A stretch of DNA of 64,000 nt, taken from NCBI GenBank assembly GCA_047495785.1, contig JBLDXI010000038.1, forward strand, positions 62,001 to 126,000, read 5' to 3'. Below the pieces are notes generated by a model, which had not been told where the DNA came from, ran no database searches, and worked only from the letters and a program-made list of their open reading frames with translations. Shown here in pieces: positions 38,729 through 52,346 of this stretch. Origin of the DNA: Lepidodermella squamata. Taxonomy: Eukaryota; Gastrotricha. The stretch's first letter is position 1, and each line of letters starts with the position of its first letter. The position numbers and the translations under genes are program-made.

Positions 38729-39932
38729 TTAAAACAGCCGGGTCGGCTGGAATATATGCGCCGCATCGCTGTTCGAATTAGAATTCGAATTCGAATTCGA
38801 AAAATGCGACGATGACAAACTGTGGCCGAAATTGCTGTGAGAAGACGATTGAGCCGAGTGGGGCATAACGAGCGATGACGATTGCGACATTCCGTGTTGC
38901 GGGTTCAACAACGTCGTCGTTCCAGTGCCGCCTGGCAACAGACACCGGTCGTAGTAGGTGGTCATCACATTCGCTGTTTCGGTCAGTTGAGACAAAATCG
39001 ACATCAGACCGCGCAGGTGCGTGCGGAACCGGCGTCGAACCACGTCCGTAGCGGCGGCGGGTAACGACGACATGCGGTTGGAAGACCGGCGGGACGACTC
39101 CACGGACGAGTTGGCGCGGTCCGCGGCGGCTGAAAGATCGGTGGTAGTCAAAGTGTTGGCGGTAGCGGGCTGTTCCTCCGAAGAATTGCTTCGAACGGAA
39201 AACATGACCAGCTCCTCTTTAGGCGTCACCGATCGGTTCTGCTCGCGTTCCGAGTCGTCGTCACAACTTTCAGGCTCGGTATCATCGTCGCCCGATAACA
39301 GCAGTTCATTTTTTATGTGGTTGAGCAGGCGATAACACGAATACATGTCAGTATCGCTGAGCTCTTCACTCACACTGTGATTAGCTTCCGCGGCGACCGG
39401 GTCGCTGCAGTCACTAGAGAGCGATGTCGCTCCGGCCATGGAGCCGGCGCCCATCGAGCCGCCACTCGCGTGCCGGCTTCGGCCGGTCTCATTCACCGGG
39501 CCAGTCGGAGTCGTCATAGCCGACAACGTGCAGGTCGACGTGTGCGGCAAACGGTGATCTCTCAGCCTTTACGAAATTACGATTCATCAAGTTCATCAAT
39601 CAAACCAAAATAGATGCAAAATACCTATTCGGAATCATGACGTGCTTGTCCATCGCAGTTACCGCTGACACAAAGCTATTCGCAGTTGCGAACAGTGAAT
39701 GCAGTTCGCTTGTGCCAGATGATTCATTTGTAATACCAACCGCCGATAGACCACCGCAGTTTTCAGTCATGTGCAGCAGTTCCTCACTTGAGGCGGCTTG
39801 AAGACGGTGCAGGTGAAATGTATTCGAGCCACTAGGCATTGTTGCTGAACGGTGATGAAATGAGCTGTTGTTTTGCTGTTGAAGATTTGAGGAATAATTC
39901 GCATCCCAACCACGGGACATTGAGGCGGCCAT
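38729..39932 (-). CDS. MID1IP1/THRSP (Spot14) family protein
   Basis: Minus-strand exons 39932-39625 and 39566-38729 encode 381 residues. Three conserved blocks match the family: ELHSLFATANSFVSAVTAMD then KHVMIPNRLRDHR; DMYSCYRLLNHIKNELLLS; and FRTHLRGLMSILSQLTETAN then VMTTYYD. Vertebrate MID1IP1 (Mig12) binds the microtubule protein MID1 and promotes acetyl-CoA carboxylase polymerisation, so roles in lipid synthesis or microtubule stabilisation are possible. This protein is about twice the usual length because of Ser/Thr-rich and acidic inserts between the blocks and a C-terminal Ser-Asn repeat encoded by GAATTC units. The start is ATG 39932 in good context; an upstream GTG is not needed. 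A TTCTAG acceptor at about 39974 suggests a 5' UTR intron. Confidence 0.85.
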
Positions 39933-42900
39933 TTTTTCGAGGCTTTTCTGTGTAATCACTGATAACGTCTATCTCTAGAACAAATAAAAATATCAGGTGA
40001 TTAGAAGTGGTGTGGTCGTGCCGAGCCACGCCTTCCTCAGAAGTCGCGTGGTGCAACATCCGGAAGATCGCGAGCCAACGAAGGCGTCGTAAACGCGTGG
40101 AAAATGAGAACGGCCCGGCGAGTGAATTCGTGCGCTGCCAAGTCTATTGTGACTCAAAACCAATGACCATTCAGTTTTACTTCGTAATGAAGTCGCTACT
40201 TCACGTTGTCAGGCCACCTTACTAAACGAAGGCCAAATGACTACTAGCACCGAACAGCGCGAATGCTTTTACATATTCGTAGCCGCTTACTTACCACAGC
40301 GATATGCCATAGCTTTTATATGTACATATACATTTATATATGGCGGCCGAGCCGCTTTGAGCCATGTGTGTATGCGTGTTCACGTGTAAACAGAGATAAG
40401 AGAAAAAAACGCGTGCAGATATTCACGTGAATTCAGAAAAAAAATGCCGCACATCACGGTGCTATTATTACGTGCTCTTTCCACACGAGCACATAGAGCG
40501 TTCGCGGCCTTTCTTTATGAAAAATTACTCCGCTTCATACTACGCTAACTACGCTTGCGACTGACGGCGGGATTGTTCTCCTCCACACTCGTTCAGAATC
40601 AATTGCATTGTTATTTTCTACCCACGCATTTTTAATTTACTCTAACTTCCACCGCCCTAACGTGGAAAAAATTTTCAACGGGCGAAAACTGCAGATTAAC
40701 GGTGTAAACATCAAATAATTACATTTTATTGTTTCTTTGATTAGAAAGACTAAAGAATGAAAATGGGAGTTAAGTAGAGATTATACGAATAAAAAGCTAT
40801 ATGAAGCAATAAATCGTATTAGCCGGGTGACATGGTAATTTGTTTCAACTACAGCCATCCATCAATGGCTCTCATACAAATAAAGACAATTCGTAAGCCA
40901 AAAAGCGATTCCGGTACAATCTACTTTCAAGTAATTTGAAAAGACCACAACTGGCGCATGATCATTATTACGCAACAATTCCATTTCATTTTACAGGAAA
41001 GTGACCTAACACCGGAATCTTTTCTTGTGTCTCATGTATCTTTGAGTCAAGACTGCCAAATATTCAAAATAACTTCTAAGCTATAGAAAACCAGCAAAAC
41101 AGACTTTCAAAATACACCGCCGTCCTGAAGTATGAAGCAAGTCATCCGATTCGCTTAATAACAGTTTATGGTTTATGTTACTTATTCGATCCCAGTTGAG
41201 AGATCCGAATTGATTTTAAAAAACGAGACAATATCAAGCCCCTTTCATAAGTAACAGTTTCGTAAGTTCGGAGCATTTTTAGTAAGCAATTATCCCCCCT
41301 CCCCCCTGAAGAATTTAGCAATGATACATGGAGAGTATAAAGCACAAATGAGTGAGTTGTGTCAACTTTAAACTATTATCTATTGCTTCTTAAAAGATAA
41401 TTGCTCAAGCTGGAGTGCTAGATAAACTATTAAAAATGAAGTAGTTTGGAAAAAAGTATTCCACAAATTCCGAGTATTCCGATTCACAAAAGGAAATGAT
41501 GCAAGGAGGTAAGTTGTCATCAGAATCTATGTAGGTCAACTAACACCAACAATGGCGATTCGAAATTCGTCCGCGCCTATTTTCCGAATGGTTGCCAATT
41601 ATCGTACTAATCAGTCGTCGTTGAGAAATGAGAATACAACAGAATCATTATTATTTCAGCAATGGAAATCTCGCAGTGGCTACAATATGGGATTACTTCC
41701 TCATGTAGCACACTCATACGAAGGTTCCTTAAGGCCGGAGCAATTGCATTTCACAATAACATGGCCCCGATGAATTAAAAATACAATTCAGATACGGTTT
41801 GTTAAGTTCGTCTTTGAACGTTAATCGGAAGTTACAGCTTACATCGAGCTAGGAGCGAGCATACTCCTGCCGCATGAAAGATTAGCTCGAGTAACTAAAA
41901 GCGAACAACACTTAACACCGAGAGAACGGGTGATCCCAAAGCTCAAAGAAGTAACAAGGAAAAGCACTTCAATCATGCATAATCATCATTTTCATAATGT
42001 TCAATACTCTGAGACTTCATGTGCTGGGATAAAAGATTCGACAGCTTGTTGATCATCCCATAGCGGAGGGTGTGTACCGAATGATTATTCACGCGATAGA
42101 AAACACAAAGCGAAGCCAAAAACTGGGGAAGTGTTCACGTGATCAAAAGTTAAAATTTTGCAATAAGGTTTAAAATTTAATTGTTTGCATAAATGGATAT
42201 TAATTATATAATAACCGTGAAAAATGCACGTGAACGAATGCATGCGCGGTAAATTCGAAAAGCACAAAAAGAAAAAGGACAAGTCCTGCGAAACAAAGAA
42301 AGATTTTGTCTTGTTGAACGGGGCACTTGTTTGGTTTTTGATCTTAATCCAGTAAAAGATACTCAGTGATCAATTCTGCTATCACTGTTGAGGATAAAGA
42401 ACCATGTATAGTGGTAAATGGCACCTAATCTGAGATCGATAGCGGGAATCAAGCTCATTGTTCGTTGTAAACTGGTCTCTTTTTACTTATTGGAGTAATA
42501 TCAGCCTGTGATTCATTGCTAAAAGTGTTGAATCATAAACATGACATTTGAGCAAAATAAATGTATATTATCAATCGTGAAATGACGTTCCTATTTTGGC
42601 CATTCCGATTCGTCCGATTCGAAATGCATGGCGGGAGTGATTAACCACCCGATCGATATTGCCTTACAGTGACGCAAATTACAGTGGAACCCCGATTTCC
42701 CGTCACCTGATTTCCCGTCTGACGGGAAATGTAAATATTTAGGAACGACTTGGACCCACAGAGGGCAATTACGTGCAAAACTACCGGGATTTCCCGTCAG
42801 GATTTTCGTGGAACCGTAGAAGACGGGACATCGGGGTTCCACTGTATGCGTTTACTAAAATGGAGATTGAATTATGCACAATTCAATGTAACGAATCCAA

Positions 42901-45900
42901 CGGTAACACTTGTAGTCTGTGTGATGCCGAGATTCGGCAAAACCATGGAAAAGTCGTCTCGATTTCATGAAAGTGCATTTCAAGTGACCAGGCGGGACTT
43001 ACTAACGCACGTATCAGGGACTTAGCGGCATATAGCTTTTTAAGTTAGCACGACTGTAAAAATGTGTATCATGTATCATAAAACTGACCGACTTCAAGAC
43101 CGGCTATCTATAACTCGCGATCCCAAGTTATTAGCGTTAGCCTTTATAGACTTAGGTGTTCGGCTTATTATTGGCTGCAAAATCTTTTCCCATGTCAAGC
43201 TACCTTTCCGGCGAAATATGCCACTTAGCACGCCACTATCTACTTCAAGTATTGCTAGATAACAATCAAGAATAAGGATGAATAATCAAATCGGATTTTC
43301 AATTTCCAACACGATTAGGCTCTTTTGGCCTTGAGTTGACTTTCAGTTTTGCTACCTGATCTTTAGCTTGTCTGCACTTCATTTTAAATTTCAAATTATG
43401 CCAAGTTGTTTATGGCCTGTCATCTGCGGCGAAAGTTACCGCTGATACTTGGAAATTGGAATGCTGCTTGGAAAGCTTTACCGCGACATAAAGTTTTACC
43501 TCCAAATAACATGTCACCAAGCTTAATTTCAACTTTTTAGGCAAAACCCTAAGGATGTCCTTGAGATCTAGGGAAGTATCATGGTTTAATAAATGTCTGC
43601 ATCGTATGCAAAGGAATGAGGTCACTTTCCCTTCCGCCTCAGGACTTTATAAATAGAAGTTGTGCCCGAAATCCGCATGTCGATTCCGATAGTATATTCG
43701 GTCGTTATTGCTTTATTGGTCATGTGACGCTGCACCTCATTACTTGTAAGTTTTTAGCTGATAGATGCTGAGTATTACAAGTGCATCTTCAGCTCGATGG
43801 AAAGCTTATAGTAAAATGTAAAATACCGCTTATATAACATTTTATGAGGTACACCACTATACCGTATGAAAAATGTATATACGATGCAACAAATAATGGT
43901 AGAAAATGCAAATAGCATGGCGTCACTGAATATTATAAGAATTTTTGTTATATTATATCTTACATTATCAGCGATGAATATTTGGTTTTATGCGAAGTTA
44001 CATTCTTCGTGAATTTTCAGCCTATTATGGGCTCATCGAACGTTTCTTATGTTATATGGTGACAGTGATCGTGGTGTCTTGTCGTAGGACTATCGATCGC
44101 GCCTGCCGCAAACAAAGGAAAGAACATGATGATGACAGCAAAAGATAATACCGCGTAGCTGTCGCCCCTTGCTGATCAGCGCGGTGGCGATGAATAATAT
44201 CGCGGCTGATTTTCGAGTCGAGTCTCTCTTCGCGCAGCTATTTCATTCCGCTTGGCATAGTTCGCTGCATCGCGGATGCGCATCGACGACAGCAGACGGC
44301 ATCGACTATGCTAGATCGTGCATAATGTTTTATCTATACCATAAATGTCCAACATGTTGTAGTGACGACTTGCCGGCATAGCATTAGCGTTGCTGTCAAT
44401 TTGTTGCATTTGCATCGCGATCGAGAGAGAAAGGGAGAGACATGCAACTCACAGACAGAGAGTTTTGCGGATGCACCGCGTGTAAATTATCTAATTTGGC
44501 CGCTACTATTCTGATGCTTGGCCAGCTTTTCATTCGTCGGCGATGAAAAAGCAGTCGACAACGGCGCGTCACCACGTTCTTTGCTATGCTTTATATGTGC
44601 CAATATGCGCCAATTGCCGATTTCCCCGAGGTGTTCTGCCCGCTGCTGATGTGTATAACAAAGTATATATCAATGTGCTCGATATTTTGTTGTTATTATT
44701 GTTATTATTATTATTTTATTATATGGCCGAAATATCTTTGTATCAGTACTTGCGATGGCCTTTCCTCTACGCGTTCGCGCACTATTCGGCGCCGTTGTCT
44801 TTCATCTTCCATTGTGTCGTGTGCCATGCATCGGCACTTCCGCAACGCCGCAGACACACTCTAGTATTTCATTGCAAATTTTATTGGATGATTTTTTTCT
44901 CCGTCTCATCCTCCTACCCCGTCTTATTCTTGCTCTTCTTAGTCATCGGCTTTCATGTGAATTAGAGAAAAGTTGAGAGCCGCGGCCATCATCATTGGCG
45001 CTTGTACATGAAATGGGATGAGCCGCGCCGATGAAGAAGACAACTAGCGACCATAATTCATCCTCTTGTGACGCCGAGAGACGGGGATGAGGACAACGAT
45101 GAGAAGTTGACTGTTGCCGCATCAAATGATACCGCATGTATCTACATGCGCTTCGAGAGTAGTAATAGCATTTAAATTTTAGTGGTCGACTTGCTTGATA
45201 ATAGGAATATTGGAAATTCTTTCTTTTGCTCTTGTCCTCGTTCTATCTTTTTAGCCGTGTTTTATTCGCATCATCCATCAGCAATCAGCCGGTCTTCTAC
45301 TGTACTGTCACCACTACTATTGTTATTACGAAGGCAATAAAATAAAAGCCATGTTCGGCGATGTCGGCGCAGAAGAGCGAATTTTGCCTGTAAAATGCAA
45401 TATTACCACGCGGACAGGAACACAACGACGACGAGAGACAAGGCGCAACGACAAGTGGATGCCGGGATCTATTCTACATCGCGGAATTCGATGGGCTAGC
45501 TACTTTTTGTTATTTTACAATAAAATAATAATAATAATAATGATTTTCGAACATGTACTATTATTACTAGTTTCGCCGTAACAATTTTTATTACAAGCAG
45601 GCAGATAACAGCCAGTGGAGACCGTCATCAGGCATCATCATTTCCCGGCAGTGGCGAATAGTCTCATTTTGCCCAGGTCCGGTGTAAGTGCGTCGCCCAT
45701 CAGCAATATTTTATTCCTGCGCCGCCTAAATAATAAGTTATTTTTTATTGCTGCGATGACTAATTTGCAAGACAAGGCCTTCTTGCTCCGCGACAACATC
45801 ATCGCCGCTCTCCCAACAGAACACGTCTTACATTTCATAACTTTTTCACCCAATATTTAGGGCCTTGTTTTCTTTTTTACGTATAGAGCTGGTTCATGGC

Positions 45901-46290
45901 TGTTACTGTTATTACTTTTTAAAAATTAGCTACTCAACATCCCTGAAGGCCCGCCTTGACGCAGCGGTTCCAATGCGGCGGCGTCTGCTTACTTCACCTG
46001 CTGCTACGCATGGGTTGGAACGTCGCCAGTACGTACCCATCAGTACTAGCCGCTGCTGCGCAGTAGCCGAATGCGCCGGCCGCCTGCTTTGAAGAAGCTG
46101 TATACCTCAACTAGCTCCAGTTATCGATTATCGTGCTATTTATCGGCTTGTATCAATTTCACAGCCGAACCTCCGTTGACTGCCGTTATCCACCAGCCGG
46201 AGTCGGGAGGCGGCGATCCGCCGTCACTCGTCGCCAGATCATCACACAAACACCTGTTCATTATCGCTGCTGATTCTATAGCGAACGAAA
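39933..46290. other. Long shared upstream region of the MID1IP1-like and stargazin-like genes
   Basis: 6.4 kb without a supported gene. It holds a 163-bp MITE (42682-42844), an alternating TA-rich patch (about 40315-40340), a run of C (41290-41306), a TTA-type microsatellite (about 44691-44722) and an ATA/ATG repeat (about 45526-45545). Many short ORFs are present but none has domains. The size suggests regulatory DNA for the stargazin-like gene and possibly 5' UTR exons that I cannot place. Confidence 0.45.
42682..42844. mobile_element. 163-bp MITE with CAGTGGAACCCC ends and TA duplication
   Basis: Left end CAGTGGAACCCCGATTTCCC and right end (reverse complement CAGTGGAACCCCGATGTCCC) match over 24 bp with one mismatch, flanked by TA (42680-42681 and 42845-42846). 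CAGT ends with TA duplication suit the Tigger/pogo group. Internal TTCCCGTC and GACGGGAA units repeat several times. It is non-coding and not closely related to the Tigger at 1173-3186, whose ends differ after CAGT. Confidence 0.85.
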
Positions 46291-48632
46291 ATGCCTGGCG
46301 ATACGATGCGAAATTACTGCGAGAAGAAGCGCATGCTCGTCACGATGACAGTTGTGCTGAGCAGCGTCTCTTTCGCCATGCTCTGCACCGGAGTGCTCAC
46401 CGATTACTGGCTGCACAGTCGCGAGCAAATCGGCGAGAACACAGGTGTGAACGGCTCCGCGACCTACCGCGTTGCTCACTCGGGTCTTTGGCGGAAATGC
46501 TCGGCGATGGAAGGTAAAAGCAGCAATCAATTCCCTAATGGTGACCCATTTTTTTTTTAAATTTCGTCTAGGAGAAACTGTGTTTTGCGAAACTATTAAA
46601 TATTTTGGCGAAACGGACGATGAACAAACCGATTTGACACAGCAGATCGTTTGTGAGTTTGACTATACTAGTTGAAATTTTCGTGAAATTAATATAATTA
46701 CAATTCAGTGTCCATTCGACGTGCCACCGTCTTTCCTCTTATTTGCATTGTATTACTGCTGGCTGGCTCTGTAATTTGTTTCATTGGTCACTGCAATTAT
46801 CGGCACAAGTTTTTGACATTCATCTCCGGCATATTGTTCATATTTTCGGGCTTATTTAACCTTGTCGGCATCGTGCTGTACATTGGCAGCGTGACGCAAG
46901 AGGTTGGCAATCGAAAGCCGAAAGAAATGGAAGAAAATCCGCGTTTTGTCTACAACTACGGCATATCATTCGTGCTCACAGTGAGCTCATTTGTGCTCAG
47001 CGAATTTACGGGTGTTATTTGTATCTATTTGTACATCTCTCGCCATAAGGTAAGGTCTCGATTTCATTATGATTCATGCGTTAAGTGTACTTTTTTCACC
47101 TTAAAAGTCTGCTCTGCGGAAAGTTCAGTCTAGAGCAATGCTACAAAGAAGTCATTCTGAAGCTGATGTTGACGCAATACGGAGGCGCCGCGTTCAGTCC
47201 GAAGGTGGCATGTCGATGATGTCGACTCCTGCCACACCCACCGGTTCCAGGGCAGCCCCGGCCAGGCGATCATCTAACGAGCAGCAACTACAGCAATCCC
47301 AAGGACAGCTCGCAATGCAGAACTCACAACCTTCGCAACCGTTGACGTCCGCTCTTCGTAAACCAGCCATGTCGATCGGTGAACTGCGACCCATGTTGGG
47401 CAATCAGACACCGTTGATGTCGACATCTGCACCAAGATGGTGTCCTCCTCCCCCGGTTCGCTTCGTGCCAGGCAGTGCAGGCGGTGGAACTCCTCAAGCT
47501 GTTTCTTGGCGATCACTACCTCGAACACTTTCTCAGCCGCTGTCGAATAACCAGCAGCAGCAACAGCAACAGGCTGCCTTTGAGCGACAACGGCAAATGC
47601 ATTCTGGAATTTCAATGGAAAACTCCAGCTCAGGTAATTAGACCTTTCGCGATCTTACATTGAAATATTTGGCGTGTTTTTTCAGTTGGCTATACTGCTC
47701 CCACTGATGATCCCAATATGTCTCAACAGCAACCGCCATCTAGGACTCATCGTCACCATCATCGGCGGTCGAAAGACCGCAGAACTACTGCCGAGGTGAC
47801 TAATGAGGGCCTATATCGCGGTGGCGGGCTAGTTAGTCCCGATAGTAACACTAGTGACTTGCATCAGGCCTCTCTGCACCAACAGCCGAGCACTTGGAGT
47901 GGCACTAGTCGTACATCTACCTCGTTTTCTGTTGCATTCGCGAACTCGGGCGGCGGGATGGCGCCTAACCATGTGAGCAACCGGGTAACTGCTGACTATC
48001 ATCCCTCGTCGCTACTTCAGCAGCAACAGCAGCAACTGCCGCTTTCGTCAGTTTACGCCAAATCGCCGCCATCACAGCAAAGTACCGCATCACATTCCCA
48101 ACAACCGCCACAAAACATGCCAACTCCCCACCAGTTTTGGCGCATACCACCGCCTATGTCGCCGACTGACATAACGACGACGAACGATGATGTATCTTCG
48201 TCGACAATCGTCGATCGGAATATTAACGCTGCTGGTCCGTCGGCGCCGACCTATCACACGGCGCATGACAGAAATGCTAGACACGTTCACAAGATCAAAC
48301 ACAAACAGGGGCATAGTAGATCTCAAATGCAACAGTATGACAGAACTTCCGGTGCTGGTGTAGGTCCGTTTGACTTCGGCGATAGTAGTGGTGATCAAGC
48401 TGGCTCAATAGACGCCGTGACCCATGGCTCGAATTCAAGGCGATCCCAGACCACGGCCGTGCTTCGGCAACAACGCGTGGAGCTATACGAACCTCCAGCA
48501 ATGATGGTAGCGGGTACATCATCGCTTGCTAGGTCGTCTCGTTTGTCCTCGTCTGATACAAAGGGCAGAACAACCGATGCACCAAAAACCCCATCGCAAT
48601 TATCTTCTCATCGCCGAACCACGCCAGTGTGA
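46291..48632 (+). CDS. Stargazin/TARP-like calcium-channel gamma subunit (CACNG family)
   Basis: Four-helix membrane protein of the claudin/PMP22 superfamily; relatives traffic and modulate AMPA-type glutamate receptors or calcium channels. Exons 46291-46513, 46572-46652, 46709-47049, 47129-47633 and 47686-48632 encode 698 residues. TM1 is about residues 14-36, the extracellular loop has SGLWRKCS and VFCE (the family GLW-x-x-C pattern), and TM2-TM4 fall in exon 3 (VFPLICIVLLLAGSVICFIG, FLTFISGILFIFSGLFNLVG, YGISFVLTVSSFVLSEFTGV). The cytoplasmic tail is very long, Gln/Pro/Ser-rich, with a basic RSHSEADVDAIRRRR stretch, and ends HRRTTPV, the PDZ ligand known from vertebrate stargazin. An in-frame stop lies just upstream of the ATG. 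Confidence 0.93.
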
Positions 48633-50003
48633 ATTGTAAAGATTTATAATTCCAATATCATTCACTTATTGCATCTCATTGTAAAGAAATTGACAGCGTA
48701 CGTATTGATGTCAAAATTGTGCTACAACATATTTTTTCAATGAATCTGAAAAGCTAAAAATAATCGAAGACAAAATACTTATCAATAAGCCATGAACTCT
48801 CGGCCGGCATCTGTGAATGAATATATTTGCCAGGGCCATTCAAAAAATGGAAGACTTGCGGTTTCTTCCAAGCTATGCTCCATTAGGCTTTGGTAATTAA
48901 TTATTCACATTTTTCGTGGGTGATGAACAGGGATTAATTTGCTACCACTTGTTCCCTCTGATTGTTTCTTCATCTTTGCCAAATTTCGTTACCAAGCGTT
49001 TATATAGTTGCAACTCAATTTTATTTTGATATGTATTCATCGAAAGGAAGCTTTTAATGTCGTATGTAAATTTTCATTCATGAACGAATCAGCAGCAATA
49101 ATCATGTGGAACTACAATTGATCGAAATAAAAAATGAAATGGTTGATTTGACCGATGTTAAATTTTCACGCTTAAACCACTAGATTCTTCATGACGAGTT
49201 GCGAGTGACTTCACTCGCCATTTTTCGGTTTAGAAAGCTTAGGTGAGAGCTAAAGGAGATGGAAATTCCGACTGGCGCATAGTCTCCAGTCTCCACCGTC
49301 TTTGACCACGGATAGCAAAAGGCAAAAGCGAATCATCCTAGTTGCATTGACCACCACTGTGATAGTCGTGCTAGAGAGGTATTCAATGATAACTACGATG
49401 TTGATAGTGCCTCTTCGGAGGAAAGGGTCTCTGCGCGGCTCACCAAAGACCAAAGGCCTAATCAACAATGACAACACCTGAATCGCCAAATTTTCGATTT
49501 TCCATGGCTTCTCGCGCTTTGAGTTCAGCCGAATTCGATGCAACTCTGGTGGGTGATACTTTCAGTTATAATTAATCACTGAAGAGTATTTTTGTCTCAT
49601 TTTCATGCGTGACTAAGCTTCAACATCGACGATTGCTTGACGGAGTGACCTCCTTGGCACTTTCAAGCTCTCGGAAACTGAAAACACTCGGCAAACAAGG
49701 AGCGCTATTTTGTATGCGCTTTTGCGTAATATAATTAAATATGTTATTTGTGTCCAAACTGTATTGTTTGTTTTTTAATTAATGTGAAGTATTTTTTTTC
49801 TCACTGTAATAACAGTGGTCTCCTGGGTAACGTGTACTGTGTTGTCCCCCTTATCCGTCGGCCCCCGATTAATTCTTTGTCGTACGTGGGTGTTTTACGC
49901 GCGTTTCCTGTCGTTTTAACTAATTAATCGGCTATTTATGACTTCTTCGTGGGATTAGGCGTTCAGCTACGCGCAATGGCTCTCTAGATAAGACCACCTT
50001 CCA
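48633..50003. other. Intergenic DNA between the stargazin-like and FAM149-like genes
   Basis: Presumed 3' UTR of the stargazin-like gene (AATAAA near 49127) and promoter of the FAM149-like gene. No recognised motif; the ORF at 49250-49543 (-) has no family features. Confidence 0.45.
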
Positions 50004-52346
50004 ATGGCAGCTATGCGCTTTCAGCGCCGTCAACCTGGCGGTTTGGAAGTGTGAGTTACTTTAAATGTTTATTTCGCCTCTTAAAGCTGCGTTGAAATAT
50101 AGGCGTGGGGTGTCTCGTCAACGTGTTTCGAGCCCCGACACATCATTGGATTTTGACAATGGCCGTGTAAACTCGGCTTTGGTGCAATCAAACTCCCTGA
50201 ATACACGTTTGCAGATGGAAAACATTTATGGCCACAATGCAGACTTTGTTCATGGTACACTGGATCTGCCCCCTCCTATAATAACCCCACCCATGGCGAG
50301 CCCTTCTTCAGACGACGAATTAGAAGCGAGAGGGCCTGCTGATTGGACTACTGGTGCTATGACTGAACGCTCCTCGGTTTCCTGGATGGATGAATTTGAC
50401 AAACAAACAACAAAAACAGTGGAAAGGATGTTCCGTGAAATTGACTATGCTCTCTACGAGTCTCGTGAAACTAGTCAATCCAACTTGTTGTCTACCTCCG
50501 ATGCACTCGGTCAGGAGTGTGAAGATTGGTCGTCAAGCTTTCCTCACATGCGAGTGATGGGGACGTCGTTACCCACACCAAATTCATCTATGAACAAGAA
50601 CAGGGACCGTCAAATTTCAACTCCCATTCTTATGGGGTTTCAAGAAAGAGTTCCCAGGTATTTTTACATGCTAACAGTGAATAGAGTTACCTTTTCTCGC
50701 ATCAAAGAGCTCTTCTCTCTTTGTTTTCTGCGTACCAGTTTTATTCGTTTGAGTTTGAATGTGAAGATGGATGATTATTTTTCTCCATGTTCCATTAGAT
50801 CGCCTTCTCCGAGGGGGTCCAACGATGCTGACTCTGAAGTCGAAACCGTTTTTGCCATTGATGGTAAAAATGCCGAAGTAGCTAGAACTACCAACATTGT
50901 TACAGCGCCCCACGAAGAGCACAGACGGTCACAGATTTCTCTCCCATCAACTCTACACTCTACAAGATCTCGCATGGCTCCTTCGCTTGCCACCGGAACA
51001 CCCATTTTGCGAACTAGGGAAGACCTTATTCGACAGGTGAGCTCTTACTTGAAACATTCCACTATTTAAACATTTGAGTGATTCAGCTCACCTGGGAAGC
51101 AATATGGCCTGTGGTTGCACGCTGCATTAGACCACTGCTATTAGCTTTGAAAGCTGACAAAGTCCACTCAATGTACAGCACTCCTGTGCCAGATAGCAGT
51201 AAGCTACAAACTGCGATGGGCGTCGTTGGTCAATCATCATCGGTTACAACGAGCCGATTAGCTCAATCACGTCCGATGGGTGCGCCATTTTTTACCTCTC
51301 CCCCGAAAAATACGGTTGGCCAGCCGCCTGTTTCTACTGGAACAGCTGAAACTCAAAGGCATCTCGGAAGCCTATTACTTATATCAAGCAAACAAATAAA
51401 CACCCGAAAGCAAGATTCGATCGAGCCCGGTGGGCCGATTGTTCCTATTCAGTTTCAATCTCCTCAATTACAACCGTCAGCTCCGCCGGTTTTATCAGTT
51501 GCGCCTGCAGCTCAGCCCCAAACAAATCGGGCATCTACAAGCCAGCAACAGCGGCCAACTTCTGGTGCCAGAGTGCCTTCTGCATCAGCTCGTGGAAGAC
51601 TTGGCCGCGGTAGGCTTCACCCTATGGATCGACCCAAGACACCATCTGCATTGGTTTGTCCAGATTTATACCAGGGGAATAATTATATTAAATTTTCTTT
51701 ATTTTAGCAACAAGATGATTATATTTTTGATGGATTGAGAGGTCAAAAGCTCCATACAGCAGCTGAGCTCCGACCTCAGCAGTCGAGTTTTGGTGGAATT
51801 TTAGCAATGCCAAAGAACAGCCCATTACCGCCGTTGCACCACTCTTACGGCGGTTTAGCGAGCAGTGGTATAGGAGCCTTACCAAATGTAGTCGGGACAG
51901 CTCAATCAACAGGCGACTTCCTCTCAGTCGCGCCAGTAGTAGGAAGTGCTGCCATGGTACGAGGCGCAGTTCAAAGGCCTCATGGTGTTACTTCTTCAAG
52001 TCGGGTTCCAAGCGCAGCCGTTAACCACGAGCGACCTCCTCCGACCTTCAGAATGGCAACCGATGTCTTCAGCGGTCCAAGCTTGACCAGTGTTTTGGGA
52101 GGCCGGCCGGTGCTTGGTTTGCCCCAGTCTAATAACAGCTTATACGTGCTGAACAGAAGTAGCACGTTACTGAATGTCACCGGCGTTGGGGTAGTTGGCG
52201 GAGGCTCTGCTTCGATGGACGAATTCGAACGGTTGGCAGCAAGTGGGTCTTCTGGAACTGCAAGAGCCCCTGCTACAGCGATAGGAATGGCTCGTGCTTC
52301 TTTAGTAACATCGTCTTACGCTAGCGGCCATGCAGCTGGTCGGTGA
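50004..52346 (+). CDS. FAM149 family protein (DUF3719), cilium-related
   Basis: Exons 50004-50050, 50103-50657, 50799-51036, 51087-51653 and 51708-52346 encode 681 residues. The block WMDEFDKQTTKTVERMFREI, continuing DYALYES, matches the FAM149 DUF3719 region (a D-E-F-x-x-x-x-T-K-x-V-E-x-M-F-x-E-I-D pattern). A later helix LTWEAIWPVVARCIRPLLLA and DYIFDGLRGQKLHTAAELRPQ also fit the family. Human FAM149B1 is a ciliary protein mutated in Joubert syndrome. The rest is Ser/Pro-rich and probably disordered. I chose ATG 50004 because splicing the 52-nt intron (GTGAGT...TATAG) gives a continuous frame; a start at 50065 would translate that intron. AATAAA is near 52670. Confidence 0.78.

Noticed and set aside
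38483-38815. 110-codon ORF overlapping the end of the MID1IP1-like gene
   Set aside because: Its 3' end lies in the antisense of the GAATTC repeat; the minus-strand gene explains the region.
44543-44976. Overlapping ORFs of 140, 92 and 73 codons in the stargazin upstream region
   Set aside because: Three frames open over a simple TTA repeat and T-rich DNA; hydrophobic composition follows from base content.
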